64,000 nt of DNA. Source: Prosthecobacter vanneervenii (GTDB lineage: Bacteria; Verrucomicrobiota; Verrucomicrobiia; Verrucomicrobiales; Verrucomicrobiaceae). Positions 56,591-64,000 of this stretch are shown piece after piece. The notes under the pieces were generated by a model. The model was not told the origin of the DNA and made no database searches. It saw only the letters and a program-made list of their open reading frames with translations. Positions within the stretch are counted from its first letter, which is position 1. Every line of letters begins with the position of its first letter. The stretch spans positions 248,001 to 312,000 of the forward strand of contig NZ_JACHIG010000009.1 of assembly GCF_014203095.1 (NCBI RefSeq), read 5' to 3'. Both the position numbers and the translations under genes were made by a program.

Positions 56591-58828
56591 TCAGCGTTTC
56601 CGCTTCTTGTTCTGCTGCGCACGCTTGTGGCCATGCCCCGGCTTGCGCGGCGGCGCACTCTTGATCTCGCGGCGGTCCCGCTCGCGCCGTTCTTCGCGCC
56701 CCTTCTTTTCCGGTTTGCGTGACCGCCCCTCTTCCTGAGGGTTGACCACCAGCTTGAAGTCCACCTGCTTCCGCGCGCTGTCCACCTTGTAGATCTGCAC
56801 CACCACATTGTCTCCCAGACGGATGACACGGCGTGTATGCCGCCCGGTCAGCAGGCGCGTCACAGGATCAAAGATGAAGAAATCATCCGGGATCGCGGAG
56901 AGCGGCACCACGCCGCTCAGCCCCAGATCCGGCACATCCACAAAGAATCCAAAGTTCCGCACCTCGGTCACCAGCGCCTCATACGAGTGCGGTTTTCTGG
57001 AGACGAGCTGCGCCTTGAGGTAGGCGTACAGCTTCACCTCCTTGCTGTCGCGCTCGGCATCGGCGGAGTTCTTCTCCGTCGCGCTGATGTGGCTCGCGAT
57101 CTGCCGCGCATCTCCCGCCTGCAGCTCCGCTTTGTCGAAAAGAGAGCGGTGCACCACCAGGTCGGCATACCGGCGGATCGGCGAGGTGAAGTGCGTGTAT
57201 TTCGGCTTGGCCAGGCCATAATGCCCCAGAGGCTCCATCGCATAACGCGCACGCATCAGTGAGCGTAGAAATCCGATCTTCAGCGCGGGGCCGATAGGCA
57301 GCGTCTGCAGCCGGGCCAGCAGCTTCTGCACCTCCGGCCGGTGCGTCAGGTCTCCGCACGGCACCCGGTGGCTCAGCACTTCCTCGCGGAAATCATTCAG
57401 CCGCTTTTCCTTCGGCGACTCATGCACGCGATACACCGAATTCCGGTTCAGCCCCATCAGCCTCCCCGCCACCGCCTCGTTTGCCAGAAGCATGAATTCC
57501 TCAATGAGCTGATGCGACACATCATTCTCGATCTTCTCGATCCGCAGCACCTTGCCGTTCTCGTCCAGTCGGATCTTGTTCTCGGGGAAATCCAGATCCA
57601 GCGATCCGTTCTTGAACCGCAGATGGCGTATCTTCTGCGCCATCTCATGTGCATCGTGCAGCATCTGCTCCGTCTCATTGTTCGGCGGTGCCTGCAGCAC
57701 GGCAAACGCCTCCTTGTAGGTAAAGCGCCTCTTCGAGCGGATCACGGCGGAGTAAAACTTCGCACTCACCACCTGCCCGTGCTTCGACATCACAAACTCC
57801 ACGCACTTCGTCAGGCGGTCCACATTCGGTTTCAGGGAGCACAGCTCGTTGCTCAGCGCTTCCGGCAGCATGGGGATCACGCGGTCCACCAGGTAGGTCG
57901 AGTTGCCGCGCTTGCTCGCTTCCACATCCAGCGCGCTGCCCGGCTTCACATAGTGGGACACATCCGCGATGTGCACCCACAGCCTCCACTGCTCTCCTTC
58001 CCTCTGCATGCAGATGGCATCATCAAAATCCTTCGCGTCATCCGGGTCGATGGTCACCACGTTGTGCGGGCGGCAGTCCACACGCCCGGCGCACTCCTGC
58101 GCGCTCGGTTGGTTGTCAGGGCGCGACTTCGCAATCGCATGCGCCTCGTTTAACACATTCTTGGGAAAGTGCAGCGGCAGGTCGTAGTTCCGCAGCACGG
58201 AGAGCATGTCCACACCCTCCTCATCCGGAGGCCCCAGCACCTCGATTACCTCGCCCTCAGGAGCCACTTTTCCGCTGCCCCATTGCGTGATTTCCACCAC
58301 CACCTTGTCACCCACGATGGCCTTGCGGCCCACATCACGCGGCTCAGGCACATAGATCACTCCCGGCAGGCGTGGATCATCTGGCGTCACATGCAGAAAC
58401 TGCTTTGTGCGCTGCAGCGTGCCCACCACCTGGGTGCGACGGCGCTCCAAAATGCGCACCACGCTGCCGCTTCTATCCTGCTGCCCGGGCTTGAAATCCA
58501 GGCGCACCAGCACGCGGTCGCCATGCATGGCGGTGTCCATCTTGCTTTCCGGCACGCTGATCTCAGCGCCCCCTCCTTCATCCGGCATCACAAATCCACG
58601 ACCGCCTCTTGTTACCTGGATCACTCCAGGCACCAGGTCCGCCTCCTCGGCCTCAATGTATCGGTTTCCCTTCGTGCGAAGGATCTTTCCCTGCTTTTCC
58701 AGGCGTTTGAGCAGACCTTGCAGCACCTGCTGTTGATTGGGCTTCATGCCCAGTTGCGAGAGCAGCTCCGGCACATTCGAGGGTATGTAATCCTCACTGC
58801 CCAGCAGCCCCAATAATTTCTTTTCCAT
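56591..58828 (-). CDS. rnr: Ribonuclease R
   Basis: A 3'-5' processive exoribonuclease of the RNB family that can degrade structured RNA. The 745-residue protein has an N-terminal winged-helix region (SNVPELLSQLGMKPNQQQVLQGLLKRLEKQGKI), OB cold-shock domains, then the RNB catalytic motif DPDDAKDFDDA at 261-271 with the Mg-binding aspartates, HFTSPIRRYADLVVHR, and a C-terminal S1 domain. The tail is strongly basic (KPEKKGREERRERDRREIK ... KKRKR), as in RNase R, and supports RNA binding. The stop is adjacent to that of trpS, with no spacer. Confidence 0.96.
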   Translation of the reverse strand: MEKKLLGLLGSEDYIPSNVPELLSQLGMKPNQQQVLQGLLKRLEKQGKILRTKGNRYIEAEEADLVPGVIQVTRGGRGFVMPDEGGGAEISVPESKMDTAMHGDRVLVRLDFKPGQQDRSGSVVRILERRRTQVVGTLQRTKQFLHVTPDDPRLPGVIYVPEPRDVGRKAIVGDKVVVEITQWGSGKVAPEGEVIEVLGPPDEEGVDMLSVLRNYDLPLHFPKNVLNEAHAIAKSRPDNQPSAQECAGRVDCRPHNVVTIDPDDAKDFDDAICMQREGEQWRLWVHIADVSHYVKPGSALDVEASKRGNSTYLVDRVIPMLPEALSNELCSLKPNVDRLTKCVEFVMSKHGQVVSAKFYSAVIRSKRRFTYKEAFAVLQAPPNNETEQMLHDAHEMAQKIRHLRFKNGSLDLDFPENKIRLDENGKVLRIEKIENDVSHQLIEEFMLLANEAVAGRLMGLNRNSVYRVHESPKEKRLNDFREEVLSHRVPCGDLTHRPEVQKLLARLQTLPIGPALKIGFLRSLMRARYAMEPLGHYGLAKPKYTHFTSPIRRYADLVVHRSLFDKAELQAGDARQIASHISATEKNSADAERDSKEVKLYAYLKAQLVSRKPHSYEALVTEVRNFGFFVDVPDLGLSGVVPLSAIPDDFFIFDPVTRLLTGRHTRRVIRLGDNVVVQIYKVDSARKQVDFKLVVNPQEEGRSRKPEKKGREERRERDRREIKSAPPRKPGHGHKRAQQNKKRKR

Positions 58829-58877
58829 CTTATTCTTACCTATCTAATCAAAGTACATCGCACGTCGATTGATTCCG

Positions 58878-59414
58878 TCAATGAGAATTCGGCGGCACCC
58901 GGAACTCCCGGTTCAATCTCAGCTTCAGTTTCCGCATTGCTTCATCCAGCTCCTCACGCACGCTCACCAGCTCCGGCTCCAGTGCTTCATTCACGGGCGT
59001 GGACATCACACGTTCATGGCGCTCCATCAGCGACTGCCCGTCCTCGCGCAGCCCGCAGGCCTCGATCAATCCGCGCACCTGCGCCACCTGCGCACGTGTG
59101 TCCTGGATCATCGTCATGACCTCCGCCTCTGTTGTTTCACCATTCTCCATGCGAAGCAGTTGCTGGCAGTGAAACAACCGGCATCGCACCGGCCTCTTAT
59201 CATAAACCGTACATCCCTTCTCCTGCAGCGCCGGGCATGGCTGCTCCATGTGGTACTCGCCATCACGGCAGCGGATTTTCAGCCCCAGCCTCCCCAGCGC
59301 CGCCGGCACATCTCCCGGCTGCATCCGCACGATCTGAAACATCGTCCCGTCACAGCACATGCCGCACGCCGTGCACAGGCGCGTGGCAGCTTCAGCGAAA
59401 GACGCGGACTCCAT
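58878..59414 (-). CDS. YkgJ-type CxxCxxCC zinc/iron-chelating cluster protein
   Basis: A 178-residue cytoplasmic protein with the Cys pattern of PF03692: C14-x2-C17-x2-C20-C21, then C60, C68, C78 and C83 (CPALQEKGCTVYDKRPVRC ... FHC). Such proteins are thought to bind a Zn or Fe-S centre; their role is unknown. The second half is helical and charged (EALEPELVSVREELDEAMRKLKLRL). I chose the ATG at 59414, because the sequence upstream in frame lies inside the glycosyltransferase gene and looks non-coding. It is the last of three same-strand genes (hslO, glycosyltransferase, this one). Confidence 0.85.
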   Translation of the reverse strand: MESASFAEAATRLCTACGMCCDGTMFQIVRMQPGDVPAALGRLGLKIRCRDGEYHMEQPCPALQEKGCTVYDKRPVRCRLFHCQQLLRMENGETTEAEVMTMIQDTRAQVAQVRGLIEACGLREDGQSLMERHERVMSTPVNEALEPELVSVREELDEAMRKLKLRLNREFRVPPNSH

Positions 59415-59455
59415 CGTGCGGGAGCAATGCCGCCCCAATGCCTCAAGTTCAACCT

Positions 59456-60538
59456 CTATCCTCTCGCCGTCTTCTCCAGCACTTGCAGCGTCAGCTCCAC
59501 GTTCAGCTCCAGATCCAGCGGCAGCCTCGTCTTCACAGAGTTGCCACCACCGCGTGCGCGCCAGTGGTTGATGCACATGCCCAGCGTGGCCAGATCCGTC
59601 GGATCATCCAGGACATGTCCGTTCACACCCGAATCGATCAGCTCGCTCGCTCCATTGTAGCTCGTCGTGATCACCGGGATGCCCGTGGCCAGCGCCTCGC
59701 TCACCACGTTCGAACACGGCTCATAGATCGGCAGGAAGGTCAGCACATCCGCCGCAGCGTAGGCCGCCTCCACATCGCTCATCGGCCCGGTCAGAATCAC
59801 ATTCTGCGGGACCCGGCCGCGCATGCGGTCCCGTGTGACCACCAGCAGCTTCAGATGCGGATCATCGCCGTGCCCTGACATGAATTTCAGCAGCCACGGC
59901 AGCCCCTTGCGCTCCCAGCCGGAGCCTACAAAGACCAGCACAAAATCCTTCTCCTCCAGACCGAAGCGCCTGCGCGCATCCTCTCTCGTCACGCTTTTAA
60001 ACCGCTTCACATCCACTCCGTTGCGGATGGTGTGCACGCGCTCCTGCGGAAAGTCAGGGAAGTGCTGCGCTATTTCCCCGCGCACCATCTCGGAGTTCAC
60101 GATGACCCGCTGTGTGTTCGCCGGATCAAAAGCCTGCGCTTCCAGCGCCATCATGTTTCGGTGAAACGCTCCCAGCCCCACCAGCGGCCGTTTCCACCAC
60201 GGTGCAAACTGTCGGCGCCTCTCCAGCCACACACGATGCAGCCCGTCACCTGCACGGTAAACATCCTGCTTCAGCGTTCGCTCCAGGCTGAACACACAGT
60301 CAAACCTCTCATGCTGCAGCGCAGCATTCACCGCCTCCGCAAATCGCAGCGGCTTCTCCGCCCTCGCGCCCTCCACGCTGACGCTGTGAAACTTCACGCC
60401 CTCGGCCTGCCCCTGCCATTTTTCAGCAAAGAGGTGTGTCTCATGCCCGGCGGCGGCCAGCGCCCCCAGCAGCCTCTGCACATACAGCTCCGCACCTCCG
60501 GTGGCGGAGTACTGGCGGCGGATGAGGGCGAGTTTCAT
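59456..60538 (-). CDS. GT4 glycosyltransferase, WaaG-like
   Basis: A 360-residue GT-B glycosyltransferase of family 4. The N-terminus MKLALIRRQYSATGGAELYVQRLL is the acceptor-domain opening; DVYRAGDGLHRVWLERR matches the conserved region of WaaG/RfaG, the LPS core heptose glucosyltransferase. The donor site includes FVGSGWERKGLPWLL and the E-x7-E type motif in YEPCSNVVSEALATGIPVITT. WaaG-like enzymes use UDP-glucose or a related donor on lipid-linked cores at the inner-membrane face. Verrucomicrobia have LPS-like glycolipids, so a similar role is likely but the sugar is unknown. There are no other LPS genes around. Confidence 0.89.
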   Translation of the reverse strand: MKLALIRRQYSATGGAELYVQRLLGALAAAGHETHLFAEKWQGQAEGVKFHSVSVEGARAEKPLRFAEAVNAALQHERFDCVFSLERTLKQDVYRAGDGLHRVWLERRRQFAPWWKRPLVGLGAFHRNMMALEAQAFDPANTQRVIVNSEMVRGEIAQHFPDFPQERVHTIRNGVDVKRFKSVTREDARRRFGLEEKDFVLVFVGSGWERKGLPWLLKFMSGHGDDPHLKLLVVTRDRMRGRVPQNVILTGPMSDVEAAYAAADVLTFLPIYEPCSNVVSEALATGIPVITTSYNGASELIDSGVNGHVLDDPTDLATLGMCINHWRARGGGNSVKTRLPLDLELNVELTLQVLEKTARG

Positions 60539-60593
60539 GCGGGTGGCGCAAACGTCCCGTCGGCTTCAGGAAAAGGCAAGAAGGATGCTCACT

Positions 60594-61391
60594 CTAGGAA
60601 TTTGCTGACCGCCACTGCTCAAAGCTCTCCTTCGCCGTGCGGAAGACCGCACCGCAGCGCGGACACGTGATGATGGCCACTCCGTCGGCAAAGATGTGGT
60701 CCAGATCATCCTTTGGCAGCCGCAGGATGATCGGCATCAGCCGTTCCACCGAGCATCCGCACTCAAACACATACCCGCGCGTTTCCAGCAGCGTCAGGTG
60801 CTCGTCTGTTTCCAGTGCCAGCACCTGCTCCAGCGTCAGCGCCGCCAGCCACTCCTCGTCACAGTCCGGCTCTGCAGAGATCTGCACAAACTCCTCCTCC
60901 TCCAGGCGGAAGAAGCGCGTCAGCCGCTGCTCGCTCGTGGTGTAGAAAGTCTCCACCGCTTTGAGCATGTCACTGCCTTGAAATTCGATCATGCTCTGCC
61001 GTGTGGGATGCTCAGGCCGCGTCGTCTGCGCAATGAAAAGCGCCTCTCCCTCCTGGCGCACGTCCTCGGTGAAGACACGCCCCGTCACCCGCCCCGGCCT
61101 CGTGCTCCCCGTCACAAACAAGTTCGCTCTCTGCGGCTCCTTCACATGGATCGTCCACGCGCAGGACTCGTCCTGCGGGCGCGAGCAGAGGTGCAGCGCC
61201 AGCCCGGCCAGCGCATCCTTCAGCATCTGGTCCAGCGACTCCTTGTTCTGGATGCCGTGCTGCATCAGGTGCAGGTAGTAATCCAGATACAGCGGGCTGA
61301 AGCGCCCGCGCACCAGCAGAGCGTTGCGCTTCCGCACAAAGTAGGAGCGGAGGTCCACCACGGAAAGATCCGGTTCTAGCATCTGACTCAT
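60594..61391 (-). CDS. hslO: Hsp33 family redox-regulated chaperone
   Basis: Hsp33 is a holdase chaperone switched on by oxidative unfolding. The 265-residue product has the N-terminal Hsp33 domain (VRGRFSPLYLDYYLHLMQHG, FVTGSTRPGRVTGRVFTED) and the C-terminal zinc redox switch C211-x-C213 ... C243-x2-C246, all four cysteines present in the expected C-x-C-x(29)-C-x-x-C spacing. It is somewhat shorter than the ~290-residue E. coli protein. The DE-rich FFRLEEEEFVQISAEPDCDEE linker is in place. An alternative start three codons in (MLEPDLS) is possible. Confidence 0.94.
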   Translation of the reverse strand: MSQMLEPDLSVVDLRSYFVRKRNALLVRGRFSPLYLDYYLHLMQHGIQNKESLDQMLKDALAGLALHLCSRPQDESCAWTIHVKEPQRANLFVTGSTRPGRVTGRVFTEDVRQEGEALFIAQTTRPEHPTRQSMIEFQGSDMLKAVETFYTTSEQRLTRFFRLEEEEFVQISAEPDCDEEWLAALTLEQVLALETDEHLTLLETRGYVFECGCSVERLMPIILRLPKDDLDHIFADGVAIITCPRCGAVFRTAKESFEQWRSANS

Positions 61392-61438
61392 GCCTTGCCT
61401 ATCTCACCGGATGCCCGGCGGCGCAAGTGGCGCAGGCG

Positions 61439-62305
61439 TCACTTCCCGGCCATGCCGCGGAATTTCTGCCGGTACGCACTCGGCGTGGTCCCCATCACCT
61501 CCCGGAAGCGGCGGTTGAAGTTCGCCAGGTTGCGGTATCCGCAGTCCATCGCGATGTCCGTGATGTTCGACACATCCTCCGCCAGCATCCCGCACGCACG
61601 GCCGATTCTCACCTCGTTCACATACTGCGGCACCGTTTTGCCCGTGCGCGAGTGGAAGAACCGGCTGAAGGCCCCCAGGCTCAGGTGCGCCAGCTTCGCC
61701 AGCCGCTCGCGGTCGATTTCCTCGGTCAGGTGCGTGTGGATGAAGTCGATCACCCGCTCCATCCGCCCCTGGTCGGCGGACTCCAGTTTCGGCTCAAAGT
61801 TCGAGCTCGCCAGCGGCTTCAGTTCCTCGGACTTCGCCAGCGCATTCAGGATCGCCAGCAGCTCGATCACCCGCCCCAGCCCCTCGCTGTCAGCCAGTCG
61901 CTTCATATGCTCGGTCACCGCCGTACGGGCAGCCCCGCGCACCTCCAGTCCCCGCGCCGCACGCTGCAGCAGCCGCTTCACCGGCTCCATTTCCGGCAGC
62001 GCCATGAAGTCACGCCCCAGAAAGGTCTCGTCAAAGCGCACGATGATCGCATTCACCCGGCGGGATTTCGCACTCGTGTCCTGGTGCCATACATGTGGCA
62101 GGTTGGACCCGATCAAAACAATGTCCCCGTCCGTCAGCGCCCCAATGTTGTCTCCCACCACCCGGTGCCCACGGCTCTCAATCGCCAGCGTCAGCTGATA
62201 CTCCGGATGGAAATGCCATCGCGTCCCGTAGTCCATCGCCCGCACCACCTCACAGTGAAAAGACTCCCACTGGCGTTTCGGCACTTTTTCAAAAACAGGC
62301 TTCAT
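61439..62305 (-). CDS. AraC-family transcriptional regulator
   Basis: A 288-residue regulator with an N-terminal cupin-like sensor (WHFHPEYQLTLAIESRGHRVVGDNIGALTDGDIVLIGSNLPHVWHQD) and a C-terminal pair of AraC helix-turn-helix motifs (DRERLAKLAHLSLGAFSRFFHSRTGKTVPQYVNEVRIG and VSNITDIAMDCGYRNLANFNRRFREVMGTTPSAYR). HFHPEYQL and HVWH resemble the AraC-type regulators of sugar use, but the effector is unknown. It sits between hslO and prfB; no obvious target operon adjoins it. Confidence 0.93.
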   Translation of the reverse strand: MKPVFEKVPKRQWESFHCEVVRAMDYGTRWHFHPEYQLTLAIESRGHRVVGDNIGALTDGDIVLIGSNLPHVWHQDTSAKSRRVNAIIVRFDETFLGRDFMALPEMEPVKRLLQRAARGLEVRGAARTAVTEHMKRLADSEGLGRVIELLAILNALAKSEELKPLASSNFEPKLESADQGRMERVIDFIHTHLTEEIDRERLAKLAHLSLGAFSRFFHSRTGKTVPQYVNEVRIGRACGMLAEDVSNITDIAMDCGYRNLANFNRRFREVMGTTPSAYRQKFRGMAGK

Positions 62306-62542
62306 GGCGGTGTAGTTGCTGGATTCTCGATGCTGGATTCAGAATAGCTACTTCGAAGATCGGCGCACCTTGGCTCAGCAGTGGCACCCCAGTTTCACGC
62401 AAGGCGTCCACATGATCAATAGCTTCGTCATTCGAAGCCAGCACCTACATTAGGCGCAGCACAAGGGCTCGGCCAGCCGCCAGATTTCGAGGTCCTGATA
62501 GCTCTTGCCGCCATAGAGCCTCGAATATCTGGCATCTAGTTG
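62306..62542. other. Intergenic strip with several inverted repeats
   Basis: No gene. GCTGGATTC occurs twice at 62318-62326 and 62332-62340. GCTTCG/CGAAGC with a 5-nt loop is at 62422-62438. A large imperfect hairpin, arms of 14 and 15 nt with a 1-nt bulge, is at 62479-62533, and its right arm begins nine bases beyond the prfB stop. It may terminate prfB or belong to a degenerate REP/MITE-like element. There is no U-tract on the prfB side. Confidence 0.55.
62479..62533 (-). terminator. Large hairpin just downstream of prfB
   Basis: Arms GCCAGATTTCGAGG (62479-62492) and CCTCGAATATCTGGC (62519-62533) pair with a single bulge; the loop holds a secondary GCTCT/AGAGC pairing. It is placed to end prfB transcripts, but it lacks a poly-U tail. 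Confidence 0.4.
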
Positions 62543-63692
62543 CTACTCGTCGTCGTCCTTATCTCCTTCCCCGGCCTTCTGTCCGCGCAGCATGGCTTCC
62601 ATGAAGGAATCCAAGTCGCCGTCCATCACGTCGGAGATGTTGCTGGTCTTCACCCCGGTTCGGAGGTCTTTGACCATCTGGTAGGGCTGGAAGACGTAGC
62701 TGCGAATCTGTGACCCCCAGCCGATGTCGCTCTTCTCGCCATACTGGCGGTCCAGCTCGGCTTTGCGCTTGTCTTCCTCGATCTGGTACAGCTTCGCCTT
62801 CAGCATCGCCATCGCCTTCGCGCGGTTCTTCGGCTGGCTTCGCTCGATCTGGCACGCCACGATCACGCCGCTCGGCACGTGCGTGATTCGCACCGCCGTC
62901 TCCACCTTGTTCACGTTTTGCCCGCCTTTGCCGCCGGCACGGTACGTGTCAATTTTCAGGTCTTCTTCGCGGATCTGGATATCGATGTCCTCCTCTGAGT
63001 CAGGGGTGACGTCGATCGAAGCAAAGCTGGTGTGGCGCTTCTTGGCCGCATCAAACGGGGAGATGCGCACCAGACGATGCACACCGCGCTCGGCCTGGAG
63101 ATAGCCAAAGGCGTTTTCGCCGATCACTTCCAGCGTCGCAGAGCGCGTGCCCACGTCATCGCCAGCTTCATGATCGATCAGCTCCACCTTGTAGCCGCGC
63201 CGCACGCACCAGCGCTGATACATGCGCATCAGCATGTCCGCCCAGTCACAAGCCTCTGTGCCACCGGCTCCGGAATGGATGGTGATAAAGGCATTACCAC
63301 GGTCAAAGGGTCCTTTCAGCAGCTGGCTCAGCTCAAAGGCACCGACGTCCGCCTCGAGTTTCTTGTGCTCCAGCTCCACCTCACGCCACGTCTCCATGTC
63401 ACCAGCCTCCTTGGCCAGTTCGATGAGTCCGTCAAAATCACCAGTCCGCGCTTCCAGATCCTGTAGCGGCCCGATTTTCTTTTTGATGACATTCGTGCGG
63501 TCGATCGTCTTGCGCGCCGCATTCGCATCATCCCAGAAGCCAGGGGCCGCCAGGCGGTCCTCTAGCATGGCCAGCTCGTCTTTTAATTTCGGTACGTCAA
63601 AGATACCTCCGGAGTTCCCCCAACTTGGCCTTGAGGGCGGTGGTGTCGAGGGCCTGGAGGTCGGTGAGGATGGTCTTGCTGGTCTTTTCCAT
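62543..63692 (-). CDS. prfB: Peptide chain release factor 2, with programmed +1 frameshift
   Basis: RF2 reads UGA and UAA stop codons. The gene starts at ATG 63692; the first frame reads 31 codons (MEKTSKTILTDLQALDTTAL ... ELRRYL) to an in-frame TGA at 63599-63597, and the ribosome must shift +1 at CTT (63602-63600) to continue DVPKLKDELAML. The coding sequence is therefore 63692-63600 joined to 63598-62543, 382 residues. SPF at 211-213 is the RF2 stop-codon-recognition tripeptide, and GGQ at 256-258 (RAGGKGGQNVNK) the hydrolysis motif. The frame downstream of the shift has an open extension upstream of the slip site that is not the real N-terminus. It is divergent from recO with 52 bp between starts. 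Confidence 0.97.
63597..63614 (-). promoter_or_regulatory. prfB programmed frameshift site
   Basis: On the minus strand CTC CGG AGG TAT CTT TGA is followed by C. An SD-like GGAGG (63610-63606) lies three bases before CTT TGA-C, the canonical arrangement that drives +1 slippage when RF2 is scarce. This is RF2 autoregulation. Confidence 0.93.
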
Positions 63693-63744
63693 GATGCAGC
63701 GTAGATAACGGCTCGGCACACGAGTTCAACGCCTTTTGTCATCA

Positions 63745-64000
63745 TGGAAAAAACCGAGGCCATCCTCATCGGGCGCACACGCTATGCGGAGAGCAGTCTC
63801 ATCGTGCACTGGTGCTCGCCGGATGTCGGTCTTTTCAAGACCATCGCCAAAGGCGCCCTGCGTCCCAAATCACCCTTCTCAGGCGTGCTCGACCTCTTTG
63901 TCTCCGCCGACCTTCGCTTCGTCCGCAGCAAATCCAGCGACCTCCACACTCTCGCCGAGGCCCGCTGGACCCATCCTCGCCTCGGCCTCCGCGAGAGCTA
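63745..64000 (+). CDS. recO: DNA repair protein RecO, N-terminal part
   Basis: RecO helps load RecA at single-stranded gaps together with RecR. The 85 codons present (MEKTEAILIGRTRYAESSLIV, then VGLFKTIAKGALRPKSPFSGVLDLFVSADLRFV) match the RecO N-terminal OB fold, including the KGA-x-RPKS-x-F motif. The remainder, with the usual zinc cysteines, lies outside the window. It is divergent from prfB. Confidence 0.87.

Noticed and set aside
63599-63778. Open extension upstream of prfB giving a 411-residue product
   Set aside because: It is the post-shift frame read backwards past the slip site; RF2's real start is ATG 63692 in the other frame with a programmed +1 shift.

Overview
The window most likely comes from a Verrucomicrobiota bacterium (Prosthecobacter/Verrucomicrobium-like). 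This is inferred from the mix of content. There is a gigantic autotransporter-associated beta-strand repeat protein, a Tat-exported sugar-isomerase-like TIM barrel, a single orphan pseudopilin, Gram-negative envelope genes (RND efflux, outer-membrane channels, a WaaG-like glycosyltransferase), and ordinary bacterial housekeeping genes of moderately high GC. No CRISPR array, insertion sequence, rRNA or prophage was seen.

Region 1 (1 to 29705, minus strand) is one unbroken reading frame of about 9,900 codons that starts at 29705 and runs off the left edge. It encodes a secreted, very Gly/Thr/Ser/Asn/Ala-rich repeat protein. Three kinds of module can be read: PATR-type beta-strand repeats (N-x-[YF]-x-G-x-T turns), a ~45-residue module of the form GL-x-VGQ-x-V-x-GTGIP-x-GT, and a rarer 'G-x-WA...D-[YF/W]-A-x-[YT]' module. 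A PA14-like island lies near the middle.

Region 2 (29706 to 30753) is AT-rich and almost gene-free. It holds a tRNA-Arg(CCT), several small inverted repeats and possible promoters, and separates the giant gene from the chromosomal core.

Region 3 (30754 to 40158) is a mixed set: a short-chain dehydrogenase, HflX, a lipoprotein, a bacterial PH-domain membrane protein, a Tat-exported TIM barrel, ClpX, an unrecognised protein divergent from a pseudopilin-like gene, a membrane-anchored DUF4230-like protein, an alpha/beta hydrolase, and an RlpA-like lipoprotein that lacks the usual catalytic Glu.

Region 4 (40155 to 52316, all minus strand) is a heavy-metal efflux block. In transcription order it runs: two small secreted proteins, outer-membrane factor 1, lipoprotein adaptor (MFP), HME-RND pump 1, a secreted His/Cys-containing protein, outer-membrane factor 2, HME-RND pump 2. 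Two pumps and two outer-membrane factors share one visible adaptor. Both pumps keep the D/D/E triad of CzcA-type divalent-cation exporters.

Region 5 (52423 to 56590) is a manganese module. A DtxR-family MntR is divergent from an outer-membrane barrel, MntH (NRAMP) and UspA, with a perfect 20-bp palindrome between them as the probable MntR operator. trpS follows on the same strand.

Region 6 (56591 to 64000) contains RNase R, a CxxCxxCC protein, a WaaG-like glycosyltransferase, Hsp33, an AraC-type regulator, prfB with its programmed +1 frameshift, and the start of recO running off the right edge. Clear Shine-Dalgarno sequences are scarce upstream of most starts, yet the internal SD-like element that drives prfB frameshifting is intact.
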